Below are positions 37,419 through 46,483 of a DNA stretch of 64,000 nucleotides, in pieces. The stretch comes from Sulfuricurvum sp. (lineage in GTDB: Bacteria; Campylobacterota; Campylobacteria; Campylobacterales; Sulfurimonadaceae). Under the pieces are notes generated by a model. The model saw only the letters and a list, made by a program, of their open reading frames with translations. It was not told the DNA's origin and searched no databases. Location of the stretch: contig DYMK01000009.1 in NCBI GenBank assembly GCA_020721585.1, forward strand, positions 1 to 64,000, given 5' to 3'. The position numbers and the translations under genes were made by a program. Positions within the stretch are counted from its first letter, which is position 1, and every line of letters begins with the position of its first letter.

Positions 37419-38842
37419 TTCAACTCACTTTTTAGTGTAACTAATAATTCATCACATTTCAAAAATGATGCATGGAGTTTTTCGACAATTTCATCAGTTG
37501 TATAAATATGCTCTTCTTCCCCTCGGTGAGAATTCTTGACATCAAGATTATAATTATTTGCCTTGATGGTATCGATACTGACTTTCCACGCCAGTTCATT
37601 TTCTATACGGTTATCCCACCACTCACTCAATCCAGCGAAATCATCGATACGAACTGGCTTGGTCTTGGTGTATTTTTTGTACCCTTCCGGAAGCGGCTGT
37701 TCATAATACCAAATCTCTTTGGTCGGTTCACCCTTGGTAAAAAAGAGGAGATTGGTATTGATGTCGGTATAGGGTGCGAAGATACCATTAGGGAGTCGGA
37801 CGATTGTGTGGAGATTACACTCTTCTAAGAGCTTTTCTTTTATCCGCGCCGTTACACCATCACCGAAGAGCGTTCCATCGGGCAAGACGATCCCTGCACG
37901 ACCACGAGGTTTTAGCATCTGGATAAAGAGGAGTAAAAAGAGGTCCGCCGTTTCACGGGTACGATAGGCAGCGGGGAAATTGTTCTCGATACCGGGTTCT
38001 TCTGTCCCTCCGAAGGGAGGATTCGCAACGATACAATCTACTCGCTCAGCTGGGGTGATGTCTTTTAGCGGTCGAATGAGAGAGTTGTCATGACGAATAT
38101 CGGGACGCTCGATGTCGTGCAAGATTAGGTTTGTCATAGCGAGCATATATGGGAGCTGTTTTTTCTCGATACCGTGGATGGTTTTTTCCAACGTTACACG
38201 ATCATCAGCCGTTTTGACACCGTGACGCATAATATGGTTAATCGAACTGATCAAAAATCCACCTGTTCCACATGCAGGGTCAAATACTTTTTCTCCCAGT
38301 TTTGGATCGACGGTGCGAACAATGAACTCGGTTACAGCGCGAGGGGTATAGTATTCACCCGCATTACCGGCACTTTGGAGATCACGCAAGATACGCTCAT
38401 ACATGTCGTTAAAGAGATGACGTTCGGAGAGACTGTCAAAATGGATCGCACTTAGCTTGTTGACCACTTGACGTAAAAGTGTCCCTGATTTCATGTAGTT
38501 GTAGGCGTCTGCAAACATCCCTTTGATCAGCGGGGCATACGGGTTATCCATCGTTACATCGAGCTCTTTTAGTGTCGGGAAAAGATCGTTGTTGATGAAG
38601 TTGATCAGATCATCGCCCGTCATCCCTTCATCATTTGCCGCCCAATTGCGCCAACGTAGCGGTTCTGGGATTGGGGAACGATAATTAGGCTTTTCGAGTT
38701 CGAATTCTTCTTCTTTGGTATCAAAGACTTTTAGAAAGAGCATCCATACGAGCTGACTGATACGCTGTGCGTCACCATCAACTCCTGTATCGGTACGCAT
38801 GATGTTTTGGATCGATTTTACGATGTTTGAAATGTCGGCCAT
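37415..38842 (-). CDS. hsdM: type I DNA adenine methyltransferase
   Basis: 475 residues. SAM-binding motif I DPACGTGGF and catalytic motif IV NPPF are intact, after the N-terminal helical HsdM domain. It methylates adenine in host DNA and forms the core of the HsdR2M2S complex. Tight spacing to hsdR (15 bases) and overlap with hsdS show a single operon. Base composition is clearly less AT-rich than the genes downstream, which suggests a different origin from the ABC-3C and Septu genes. Confidence 0.95.
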   Translation of the reverse strand: MADISNIVKSIQNIMRTDTGVDGDAQRISQLVWMLFLKVFDTKEEEFELEKPNYRSPIPEPLRWRNWAANDEGMTGDDLINFINNDLFPTLKELDVTMDNPYAPLIKGMFADAYNYMKSGTLLRQVVNKLSAIHFDSLSERHLFNDMYERILRDLQSAGNAGEYYTPRAVTEFIVRTVDPKLGEKVFDPACGTGGFLISSINHIMRHGVKTADDRVTLEKTIHGIEKKQLPYMLAMTNLILHDIERPDIRHDNSLIRPLKDITPAERVDCIVANPPFGGTEEPGIENNFPAAYRTRETADLFLLLFIQMLKPRGRAGIVLPDGTLFGDGVTARIKEKLLEECNLHTIVRLPNGIFAPYTDINTNLLFFTKGEPTKEIWYYEQPLPEGYKKYTKTKPVRIDDFAGLSEWWDNRIENELAWKVSIDTIKANNYNLDVKNSHRGEEEHIYTTDEIVEKLHASFLKCDELLVTLKSELK

Positions 38843-38857
38843 AATATAGTTAATTCC

Positions 38858-41230
38858 TTAAGATGCGTATAGGTGATGTTCGATGGTTTTGATTAGGCTT
38901 TCATAGCCTTCTCTGCCGTTTCCGAAGAGACGGGCAAGTTCGATAGAAGTTCCGATCTCATTAAATGGGCGGACTTTGAGTATCCCGATGTCTTCGATAC
39001 TCTCGATCCCTTCTTCAGTGTATTTATCCAGCAGTGCGTTGATGACGGTTCTAGCTTTATCGCCATAGGTGTCGAAGTAGTTACCGCCTTTGAGCTTTCC
39101 GGCACGCTGAGCACGTGTGAGAGCAGGACGCTCGTAAGCAATATGGCAGATAAGATCGAATGGATCAAGCCCCTCTTTGCCAACTTCTCGTTCCAGCTCA
39201 TCGAAGAAGATACCCTGAGACTGAAGTTCAGAGATAATTGCCTCTTTTTGCTCGGCTTTATTCCACTCTTGTAAAAACTCATCGAGGCTTGCAAAGCGGT
39301 TGTGAATATTTTTACGGCTGTAGTCGATGAGTGATTCTGTAATGAGTTTGCCATTAGCTCCGACGAATTGTACCCGCGTTCCCAGAACAGCCACCTGAAC
39401 GTTGCCTACGGTATGACGAGTGGGTTTTGTCGTCTCATCACCATTGATGGTAATATCAGGAACATCGTGGATCAGTATTGTTTCATCCATCGGTGTAATT
39501 TCAGAGTCATCTTCATCCTCTGGAGGAACAACGGGGTCATCCCCTTTTGGTTCATAAATCTGTACCGGATCACCGTCAAAATCGGGATCTGCAAAATGGT
39601 GCGTGACATTGCGAAAATCCATGATCGTAAAGAAAAACTTGCCATAAATCTCGTTGATTCGTGTACCACGCCCAATGATCTGTTTAAATTCAGTCATAGA
39701 ACCGATATTGGAGTCGAGAACAATCAATCCTGTCGTCTGTGCATCCACCCCCGTCGTCATGAGTTTAGACGTTGTAGCGATGACGGGATACGTGGATTCT
39801 GGGTCGATGAAGTTATCCAGCTCTTTTTTCCCTTCCTCATTGTCACCCGTGATACGCATCACGTATTTTCGGCTTTTTTTAGCCATTTCAGGAGCAGCAT
39901 TCACCAGCGCTTGACGCATCCGTTCCGCGTGGTCGATATCGACACAAAAGACGATCGTTTTCATGTAAGGATCGGTTTCGTTCAAAAACTCAGTTACCTT
40001 GCGGGCGACAAGATCGGTACGCTGTGTCAGGATAACATTCCGATCAAAGTCTTTGGTATTGTATTCACGATCTTCGATTACATTGCCATAATCATCTTTT
40101 TGCCCTTCATATGGTCTCCATCCCTCAACGTCACGATCAAGTGAAAAACGGATAACTTTGTATGGAGCGAGGAATCCATCATCGATCCCCTGTTTAAGCG
40201 AATAGGTGTACACCGGTTCACCAAAATAGGAGATGTTGCTCACGTATTTAGTCTCTTTAGGAGTAGCGGTCAAACCTACCTGTACGGCAGTAGTGAAATA
40301 ATCTAAAATCTCACGCCATTGACTATCTTCAGCAGCACTTCCGCGATGTGCTTCATCAATAACGATAAGATCGAAAAAATCAGGGCTAAACTCCTTAAAA
40401 ATCTTTTTCTCTTCGCTCACACCGGTAATCGCTTGATAGAGTGAGAGATAGATTTCAAAAGACTTATCAACCGTACGGTTGGTAATCTTAGTCATTTTGT
40501 CACCGAAGTGCTTGAAATCACCGATTTTAGTCTGGTCCACGAGGATATTACGATCGGCAAGAAAAAGGATACGTTTGGCTCGTCCGGCTTTATAAAGGCG
40601 ATAGATGATTTGAAAAGCAGTGTAAGTTTTCCCTGTCCCAGTCGCCATGACCAGTAACACTCGTTTTTGACCACAGGCTACCGCTTCTACGGTACGGTTA
40701 ACGGCATTTTTTTGATAATAACGAGGTTCACGGCGAGGATCATCGATGTAATACGGAGCAAGAGCAATTTTTTCCGATTCTTCTTCAATGATCCCTTTGT
40801 GGATTTTATACCGACGCCAAAGTTCATCGGGTGACGGGAAAGCATCCATAGGAATTTCTCGTTCTAATGCGCCATTAGATTGCGTTGGGTCATACTCTAA
40901 AAAGCCATCACCATTGCTGCTAAATACAAATGGAATATCAAGAATTTCTGCATATCCAAGCCCCTGTTGCATACCAGCGCCAACACTATGCTTATTGTCT
41001 TTAGCTTCAATGATAGCAATGGGGATATTGGGTTTGAAATAAAGGACGTAATCGGCTCGCTTTTGTTCACCGCGTCTAATGATTTTGCCCTGCACATGTA
41101 TCCGTCCAGCAGTAAAGCCAACTTCTTCACGAATTTGAGAATGCAAGTTCCAACCGGCTGATATTAACGCAGGGGTAATATGCTTTGTACAGATATCGCG
41201 TTCAGATAAATCTTTTTTAGAAGCCATCAC
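38858..41230 (-). CDS. hsdR: type I restriction enzyme R subunit (EcoAI-type)
   Basis: 790 residues. The N-terminal nuclease domain has ADYVLYFKPNIPIAIIEAKDNK, in parts, containing the D...ExK residues. The SF2 translocase shows MATGTGKT, VIDEAHRGSA, GLTATP and QIIGRGTR, and the C-terminus is the EcoEI-type R domain. It cleaves unmethylated DNA after translocation. It opens the long minus-strand defence run; the 115 bases upstream presumably hold the promoter. Confidence 0.95.
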   Translation of the reverse strand: MMASKKDLSERDICTKHITPALISAGWNLHSQIREEVGFTAGRIHVQGKIIRRGEQKRADYVLYFKPNIPIAIIEAKDNKHSVGAGMQQGLGYAEILDIPFVFSSNGDGFLEYDPTQSNGALEREIPMDAFPSPDELWRRYKIHKGIIEEESEKIALAPYYIDDPRREPRYYQKNAVNRTVEAVACGQKRVLLVMATGTGKTYTAFQIIYRLYKAGRAKRILFLADRNILVDQTKIGDFKHFGDKMTKITNRTVDKSFEIYLSLYQAITGVSEEKKIFKEFSPDFFDLIVIDEAHRGSAAEDSQWREILDYFTTAVQVGLTATPKETKYVSNISYFGEPVYTYSLKQGIDDGFLAPYKVIRFSLDRDVEGWRPYEGQKDDYGNVIEDREYNTKDFDRNVILTQRTDLVARKVTEFLNETDPYMKTIVFCVDIDHAERMRQALVNAAPEMAKKSRKYVMRITGDNEEGKKELDNFIDPESTYPVIATTSKLMTTGVDAQTTGLIVLDSNIGSMTEFKQIIGRGTRINEIYGKFFFTIMDFRNVTHHFADPDFDGDPVQIYEPKGDDPVVPPEDEDDSEITPMDETILIHDVPDITINGDETTKPTRHTVGNVQVAVLGTRVQFVGANGKLITESLIDYSRKNIHNRFASLDEFLQEWNKAEQKEAIISELQSQGIFFDELEREVGKEGLDPFDLICHIAYERPALTRAQRAGKLKGGNYFDTYGDKARTVINALLDKYTEEGIESIEDIGILKVRPFNEIGTSIELARLFGNGREGYESLIKTIEHHLYAS

Positions 41231-41344
41231 TCACCTTAGAAGAATAGTTGATAGATTTTAGCCAATATTAGCTTATGCATCATCCTATAACCTAAAAAAA
41301 TATATAAGGTGTTTCAATCATAGAAAGACCTTTTGTTGTAACAT

Positions 41345-41752
41345 TCATTGAGAGCCATTCTCCAAATCCAACTTACTAATAATTTTTGAGAGCTTGTTGG
41401 CAATCAACAATGTTTCATATTTTGAGTAATGACAATTCAAAGCTTCTTGACCTGAACGATACATAAAAGCATTTAACTTAGGTGGCTTATCTTTATTTGC
41501 AACCAATCTAAACCTTACTTCACCTACGTGATAATCCATACTACCAGAAAGTGAATTTCGATTAAATGCATCAAAAACTGACACAAAATCAACTAGTTCA
41601 TCCCATGATTGAGCAACAATTTTTGAATGAAAATATAGTTCTCTTAATTGATATCGTTTGGCTAACTTATTTGCTTCAAAAAGCACCATTAAATGGCACT
41701 TTATCTCAGAAGTAATTGGTATTACAATAGCTTTATTTTTCAATATGACCAT
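41345..41752 (-). CDS. hypothetical protein
   Basis: 135 residues, unrecognised. It is basic, with a helix MVLFEANKLAKRYQLRELYFH and a beta-strand pair (YHVGEVRFRLVANKDKPPK). It overlaps the upstream helix-turn-helix gene by 20 bases, so the two are co-expressed. It lies between the replication-like module and hsdR. A role in element maintenance is possible but not shown. Confidence 0.5.
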   Translation of the reverse strand: MVILKNKAIVIPITSEIKCHLMVLFEANKLAKRYQLRELYFHSKIVAQSWDELVDFVSVFDAFNRNSLSGSMDYHVGEVRFRLVANKDKPPKLNAFMYRSGQEALNCHYSKYETLLIANKLSKIISKLDLENGSQ

Positions 41753-42239
41753 TCTCCTTCAATTCTCTGTGAAAGCGTGAAATCTCGGTATGCGAAATAT
41801 TTAATTTCTTTTTGCTTGATATCATTTCCGCAATCGAGCGATCGGAAAGTCCTTCTTGAATCCACGTAATAATGTTATTTTGTAAATTAATTAACTTATC
41901 ACGTTTTGGGGTTTTTCTAACTTTTTTGCATTGTATAGCCTGATTTCGCGCTATTTTCCGTAACCGTGCTAAGTCATTTGAACGATTCTTTTTTGTAGGA
42001 AGTTTTGTCGATTCAAGCAACTCTTTAACTGCAAAGAAAAATGCAATCATATCAAGCAAAATCAGATCAGTAATAACACCACCCGATTTAAGTTTATGAA
42101 AATGATTTTTCTTTAGTTTAAAGACTTCATAGACCATAAGACTGTTTTGCTTGGCAAGCCAACGGATATTTTCTTTACGCACATCCGCACTTATTAACGT
42201 TATTTCAACAATCGTTTTTTCTAATTCATTTAATTCCAT
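41733..42239 (-). CDS. hypothetical DNA-binding-like protein
   Basis: 168 residues from ATG 42239, chosen for AGAAGG upstream. The C-terminal half resembles a helix-turn-helix: NIITWIQEGLSDRSIAEMIS then ISHTEISRFHRELKENG. The middle is highly basic (LPTKKNRSNDLARLRKIARN). Such proteins often regulate or assist replication of mobile elements. It sits downstream of the inverted-repeat region next to the DUF3987 gene. Confidence 0.55.
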   Translation of the reverse strand: MELNELEKTIVEITLISADVRKENIRWLAKQNSLMVYEVFKLKKNHFHKLKSGGVITDLILLDMIAFFFAVKELLESTKLPTKKNRSNDLARLRKIARNQAIQCKKVRKTPKRDKLINLQNNIITWIQEGLSDRSIAEMISSKKKLNISHTEISRFHRELKENGHIEK

Positions 42240-42261
42240 TTTATTTCCTTCTAAACAATCC

Positions 42262-42441
42262 ACCGACAGCCGACAAAAGTGTGTAACTCCCTTAGATTAG
42301 GGGTAAACATGTCAGTTGATTAGTATTTATAGATCTCGACACAACCGACTAAGGTCGGCTCTTGTCGGTATACCACTTTTCATTCTTAACATTTATTAAG
42401 TCCCAAATCATTGGGATTTATGCACTTTTGTCGGTGTCGGT
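42262..42441. repeat. 19/20-bp inverted repeat with GTCGG boxes, beside the DUF3987 gene
   Basis: ACCGACAGCCGACAAAAGTG (42262-42281) recurs in inverted orientation with one base missing at 42423-42441, where it encodes the last codons of the DUF3987 gene. Between them are ACCGAC (42344), GTCGGC (42354) and TGTCGGT (42363). The cluster could be an origin-like iteron region, operators, or a MITE-like insertion that supplied the gene's stop. CCCAA/TTGGG at 42402-42417 may end the DUF3987 transcript. Confidence 0.5.
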
Positions 42442-43794
42442 TATATCCTTAGTATAAGTATTACCATTACCTCTTTTTGCCCATCGAATTTCTACTAAAT
42501 GTTCTAAAATTGTCTGAACTTCAGTAGTCGTAGCAGGACTTACATTACGGACAATTGTCCGTAAAACTTGAGGTTCATCTTTGTTCAGCTGTTTTTTGAT
42601 TTTTTCTTCAAGTGTTGTTTTTCCAGTTGTTTTTTCCTGCGCATACAAAAGCACTTTCTGAAAGTGTTTTTGATGCAGATAATTCAGCATTTGGACAGCA
42701 CGTCCCATAGCATTTCCACTGATTTCGATGATGTGCGGTGACGCATTTTCTATATTGATACATACTTGCAATAGCATTGCGATTCGCTGCACAATCGTTA
42801 AAAGTCGGATTTCAAAGCCGGCCGTATCGTCAAACATGTCGTATTTTTGGCGGAATCGTTTATTAATTGACTGATGAAACTGCTGATAAATCTCTGTAGC
42901 TTCATGTCCCAAATAAAATGATTTTTCAGACGCGTACTCATGAAAAGTGCGCGCAAAGCGTTCTATCGATTCTGCATCGCTTTTCGATAGTTCTTGACGG
43001 ATAGGAATCTCTTTGAACTCGCCGAAAATGACTAAAAAACGGTTCAGCATACCATCACTAATCATATCTCTCATATCTGATTGCGTCAGATTTGATGGGC
43101 CTATCGTACTTGCAGCATATAGCCCCATGCCTTGTACCATCAGATGTTGAGAACGCTTACTGTCTTTGAGTTTTCGGGTGATCAAAACACCTGAATCAAA
43201 AATCTGCATGAGTGCTCTTAATAAACTAGCTTTTACTGTGTCATTCTTGGATGCTCTATAAAACTTCCCGTATTCATCCAAAAAAGAATGTAATGCACTC
43301 TTGGCAAAAATCGATTGCTCAAATCCCTCAGCCGAAGCAGCATCCAGAAACACATCTGGATATACTGTATCTTTTGATTTTTTCTCTGCCTTTGAGTACT
43401 GATCATCTAACCAATATAACAAATATTTTCGCGCGGTATTAGCTAATACCGATTTTCCCATGCCCGATCTTGCAAAATAGGCAAAAAACAAGATGATCGG
43501 TCGCCCTTTTGCATCTTTTTCTTGACTAACTGTTGCACCGCTACATAACGCCGGCAATGCACACAATATACTTAACACAATACTATCTATACTTGCTTGC
43601 GTAATTTTGTCAAATGACCGTACAATTTGATAAAATTGCTTGGTCAATATTTTTTCCCAAATAGGATTGTTGTATACTTCCTTAGTTCTTTCGCCAGAAC
43701 CTTCACAAGAAGAGATAGTTGCCGCTGTCTCTTCATCTACTTCTTTATTTAACATTCCAGTTTCCTGCGATGAATGCTCTAATCTCCGACTCAT
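42418..43794 (-). CDS. DUF3987-family helicase/primase-like protein
   Basis: 458 residues. It shows the DUF3987 pattern: an N-terminal segment IWEKILTKQFYQIVR, then a P-loop ARSGMGKS (108-115), SLHSF-like ALHSFLDEYGKFYRA and conserved SDMRDMISDGMLNRFLVIFG. These proteins are common in satellites, plasmids and islands and are assumed to help replication. The C-terminal 50 residues form a small winged-helix-like unit (TTTEVQTILEHLVEIRWAKR). It overlaps the AlpA gene by 50 bases. Confidence 0.75.
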   Translation of the reverse strand: MSRRLEHSSQETGMLNKEVDEETAATISSCEGSGERTKEVYNNPIWEKILTKQFYQIVRSFDKITQASIDSIVLSILCALPALCSGATVSQEKDAKGRPIILFFAYFARSGMGKSVLANTARKYLLYWLDDQYSKAEKKSKDTVYPDVFLDAASAEGFEQSIFAKSALHSFLDEYGKFYRASKNDTVKASLLRALMQIFDSGVLITRKLKDSKRSQHLMVQGMGLYAASTIGPSNLTQSDMRDMISDGMLNRFLVIFGEFKEIPIRQELSKSDAESIERFARTFHEYASEKSFYLGHEATEIYQQFHQSINKRFRQKYDMFDDTAGFEIRLLTIVQRIAMLLQVCINIENASPHIIEISGNAMGRAVQMLNYLHQKHFQKVLLYAQEKTTGKTTLEEKIKKQLNKDEPQVLRTIVRNVSPATTTEVQTILEHLVEIRWAKRGNGNTYTKDITDTDKSA

Positions 43795-43930
43795 GCCATA
43801 CCGTCACACTTGCTGCCAACTTCTTTCCTTTAGGAAATCGCCCTTGCTTAATCCACAACCATATGGTGCTTCTACCTAGCCCTACACGCCGTTGTACCTC
43901 TGATATTCGAACGAGTCTTTCCTGATCCAT
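43745..43930 (-). CDS. AlpA-type regulator/excisionase
   Basis: 61 residues, the AlpA length: RISEVQRRVGLGRSTIWLWI then GRFPKGKKL and WHESEIRAFI. This is a MerR-like winged helix that in P4-like satellites activates the integrase or acts in excision. AAGGAT precedes its start. It overlaps the DUF3987 gene and is divergent from the next gene, which places a promoter region at 43931-44047. Confidence 0.8.
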   Translation of the reverse strand: MDQERLVRISEVQRRVGLGRSTIWLWIKQGRFPKGKKLAASVTVWHESEIRAFIAGNWNVK

Positions 43931-44047
43931 ATGAATCCTTGTGTAATGAATTAATCCGATTTGGACTGCACAATTATGAAGTTTTTTTAATCTAAAAAAT
44001 TGTAAAATTCTGACGAAAACATCCTCATATTTTTTTAAGGTTTATAA

Positions 44048-44974
44048 ATGGGTGCATATGATTTAAGATTAACTGGTTATCAAAATATTTTTGGAATTAC
44101 TCGAAGAAATGCTGGAAATAGGCTTCGAAAAGACAAGAAGAAAATGAAACCTATAGAAAAATTTATTGCTATGCTTTCGACTGAAGACATTGAAGAGATA
44201 TGTAAAATTGTGGAAGGCAGTTCGCACGCAAAATCTTTAAACGTTTCTGAATACACCCTTTATACTGCTGAACACATACCTATTGAAAAACTTAATATTT
44301 ATGAAAAACATTCAGATTTCACTCTTCTCTACGATCCCTCAATCGCATCATCAGAAAAAACCAAAAAAAATCGTAAGAAAAAGACCGAAGCTCATTTCGA
44401 GCATCAAATGGAACTACAAGTAAATGATATTATTGCAAGGCATGAATTTGACAATTGGATTCAAAATATTGAGAAGGAATATGGTGATATTGAGCCTCGT
44501 TTAAAATCAATTGCTTTAGACTGTTTCTTAAACCAAGACAAACGTAGTCTTAAAGAAATTGAACTCGAAATGAATTACCAAAAAGAATTACGTATCAAAA
44601 ATTTAGTAGTGATAAACAACAAAGATGCATTTGATACAAATAAGCTATTTATTGAACAAAAATGTACTGATTTTTTCAAAAATATAACTGATCATGATAT
44701 TGAAATTAAAAACTTTAATCCTTTCGACATTGAAACATCTATATCATATGAAAATGAAAGAAATCAATTTTTTTTGCTTATCCATAGGCAAAAGCATGAA
44801 AGACATTTAGATAAAAATCAAATCATAAATTTTTTACTTCAGCATTTTCATCTATTGAGATCATCATTTATAGCTGAAGCAATTCAGCTTGATAAATTGA
44901 CAATTAAATTTCTTGCTAGAAAAAAATTTACTGAACTTATTGATCGTTATCTTATTAACTTAGAATACGAATAA
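44048..44974 (+). CDS. hypothetical protein
   Basis: 308 residues, unrecognised. The N-terminus looks like a short helix-turn-helix-like basic stretch (FGITRRNAGNRLRKDKKK) and the rest is highly charged and helical. A lysine-rich linker (KTKKNRKKKTEAHFE) sits near 116-130. AAGG precedes the ATG; a second start at 44144 is possible. It is divergent from alpA and followed by a 268-base leader region, so it is transcribed alone. AT-rich, unlike the following cluster. Confidence 0.5.
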   Translation: MGAYDLRLTGYQNIFGITRRNAGNRLRKDKKKMKPIEKFIAMLSTEDIEEICKIVEGSSHAKSLNVSEYTLYTAEHIPIEKLNIYEKHSDFTLLYDPSIASSEKTKKNRKKKTEAHFEHQMELQVNDIIARHEFDNWIQNIEKEYGDIEPRLKSIALDCFLNQDKRSLKEIELEMNYQKELRIKNLVVINNKDAFDTNKLFIEQKCTDFFKNITDHDIEIKNFNPFDIETSISYENERNQFFLLIHRQKHERHLDKNQIINFLLQHFHLLRSSFIAEAIQLDKLTIKFLARKKFTELIDRYLINLEYE

Positions 44975-45141
44975 AACCCTCTTGAATTTCCTTTGATTCA
45001 CTGCTAAAATTTTCCCAGTCGCGACCGAGAACGTTCTCACTTTTTGGAAAAGAGCCGTGTAAGACTAACGCACTCTTTTCACCTTACAGCCAAAGATCCT
45101 GATCAGATTTTTGTCACTGTCGAATTGTAAAAAAAGGCCCA

Positions 45142-45218
45142 ATCAGAGGAGGATCTTCTGATGTCTGATTTCGGATAAAACGAAGTCATTTTGTGAAGAG
45201 TGATCTTTGATTGCTCTT
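45142..45218 (+). promoter_or_regulatory. leader with five-codon minigene and hairpins upstream of the membrane cluster
   Basis: In the gene-free stretch 44975-45242, ATCAGA (45142-45147) pairs with TCTGAT (45157-45162), presenting a perfect AGGAGG Shine-Dalgarno in the loop. The ATG at 45161 opens a five-codon frame ending at TAA 45178. A second hairpin, AAGAGTGATC with GATTGCTCTT (45196-45218, two G-U pairs), lies between it and the first cluster gene. This looks like a translated leader or attenuator, but no ligand or mechanism is shown. Confidence 0.4.
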
Positions 45219-45242
45219 CTTGTAAACGAAAGGGGAACGGCT

Positions 45243-45743
45243 ATGAATATGGCTATGTTTCAAGAGAGTACAGCAGTACATCCTGAGTTTGGAAGTGCGG
45301 CTATCTTTATCGGGATTATCGGTTTATTGATAATCGCATTTTCTCGTGAGAGCGGAACAATGATGTTAGGGATATTGATCAGTGTGCTTGCACCCGTCCT
45401 ACTGCAAGAGGATTACCATAAAGAGGCGGAGAAGCAATTCGTATTGGAGCGCTTTGATAGAGGTGACACCATTGAATGCACATTGTACCGGGGAGAACAT
45501 AAACGGCTTAGTATGGATAGAGGCTGGTATCGTGAAGATGAGAACTTTGTCCGTGGTGAAGATCTCTTTAGTGATCCCCTGTTATGTAAAGTAATCGGCA
45601 AGGATTCCCCGACACCGATTCTATGGCTAGGTTGGATTTTTTATACGCTCTATTTGCTGATTGCCTTTTCCAGCAGGGCATGGATGAGCGATCGACGAAA
45701 AAATGAAGAAGCAGAAAATATCAAAGGAATTGACCATGACTAG
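45243..45743 (+). CDS. small-cluster membrane protein 1
   Basis: 166 residues from ATG 45243 (AGGGGA upstream). Two N-terminal hydrophobic segments (SAAIFIGIIGLLIIAFS and MMLGILISVLAPVLLQ) frame a soluble loop. A third near the C-terminus (ILWLGWIFYTLYLLIAF) follows a domain with a single Cys. I do not recognise a family. It heads a chain of overlapping genes; its stop overlaps the next start by 8 bases (ATGACTAG). Confidence 0.6.
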   Translation: MNMAMFQESTAVHPEFGSAAIFIGIIGLLIIAFSRESGTMMLGILISVLAPVLLQEDYHKEAEKQFVLERFDRGDTIECTLYRGEHKRLSMDRGWYREDENFVRGEDLFSDPLLCKVIGKDSPTPILWLGWIFYTLYLLIAFSSRAWMSDRRKNEEAENIKGIDHD

Positions 45744-46116
45744 TATGAATATCATAATGACAATCCTAATATCGGGGATGACAATCGGGGCGCTCTGGTT
45801 GATGCTCAACACCTTCGGTCTGATCAGACGTCCTAAAACACTCAGCAACCAAGAGCTCATTGCCCTTATCGATGAGCGAATAGCCCATCACACCCGAGGC
45901 GATGAGATGGAGCAGATTATTTTCGGAGGTCAGGATAGCGTTTGGAACGCTCCACACTACGCAAAGCTCAAAGGGGAAGTGAGTGAGCATCTTCGAGAAG
46001 CAGAACTGGACAGCGTCATTGTACTAATCGAGCATCAGCGTTTAAAGACGCTCCAGATCGAGGAGTTGAAGCTAAAACTGCAATTGATGGAGAAACACGG
46101 AGAGAAAAATGTGTAA
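45736..46116 (+). CDS. small-cluster membrane protein 2
   Basis: 126 residues from ATG 45736, preceded by AAAGGA. One N-terminal span (IIMTILISGMTIGALWLML) is followed by a charged soluble domain ending in a coiled-coil-like helix (LQIEELKLKLQLMEKHGEK). Unrecognised. It overlaps both neighbours by 8 bases (ATGACTAG and ATGTGTAA). Confidence 0.6.
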   Translation: MTSMNIIMTILISGMTIGALWLMLNTFGLIRRPKTLSNQELIALIDERIAHHTRGDEMEQIIFGGQDSVWNAPHYAKLKGEVSEHLREAELDSVIVLIEHQRLKTLQIEELKLKLQLMEKHGEKNV

Positions 46117-46483
46117 TATATTCGTATGGATTACTACTATTGTTCTGATTGCTGTGATGGCGTATGCCCTATACATGAGAAATGCAAGAGGAAAACACAA
46201 AGCAGCGCGATTGGAAAAAATCAGACAAGGGTGTGAGGAAATGGCAGCGCTTTATCGCGATGATCCTGATCTAAGAGAACTCAATGCGTTTGTCGGAGAT
46301 ATCCCCGAAACCTATACACGAAGTGAGATTTATGCGTACGATGAGTTTGCTGTTAATATCGAAGCAGTGCTGGAAAAACTTTCCTCCGGTGAACTCGAAA
46401 AAATAGGGATTGGTTACAACGATACCCTTTTTGCTGTTGTACTGCCTATTAGAAAAAAAGGAGAAGATCATGAAAAACTCTAA
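46109..46483 (+). CDS. small-cluster membrane protein 3
   Basis: 124 residues. One N-terminal span (IFVWITTIVLIAVMAYALYM) and a helical soluble domain (RQGCEEMAALYRDDPDLREL). Unrecognised. It starts inside the stop of protein 2 and overlaps protein 4 by 14 bases, so the chain is translationally coupled. The domain organisation repeats that of protein 2 (one span, then a helical tail), but the sequences are not obviously related. Confidence 0.6.
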   Translation: MCNIFVWITTIVLIAVMAYALYMRNARGKHKAARLEKIRQGCEEMAALYRDDPDLRELNAFVGDIPETYTRSEIYAYDEFAVNIEAVLEKLSSGELEKIGIGYNDTLFAVVLPIRKKGEDHEKL

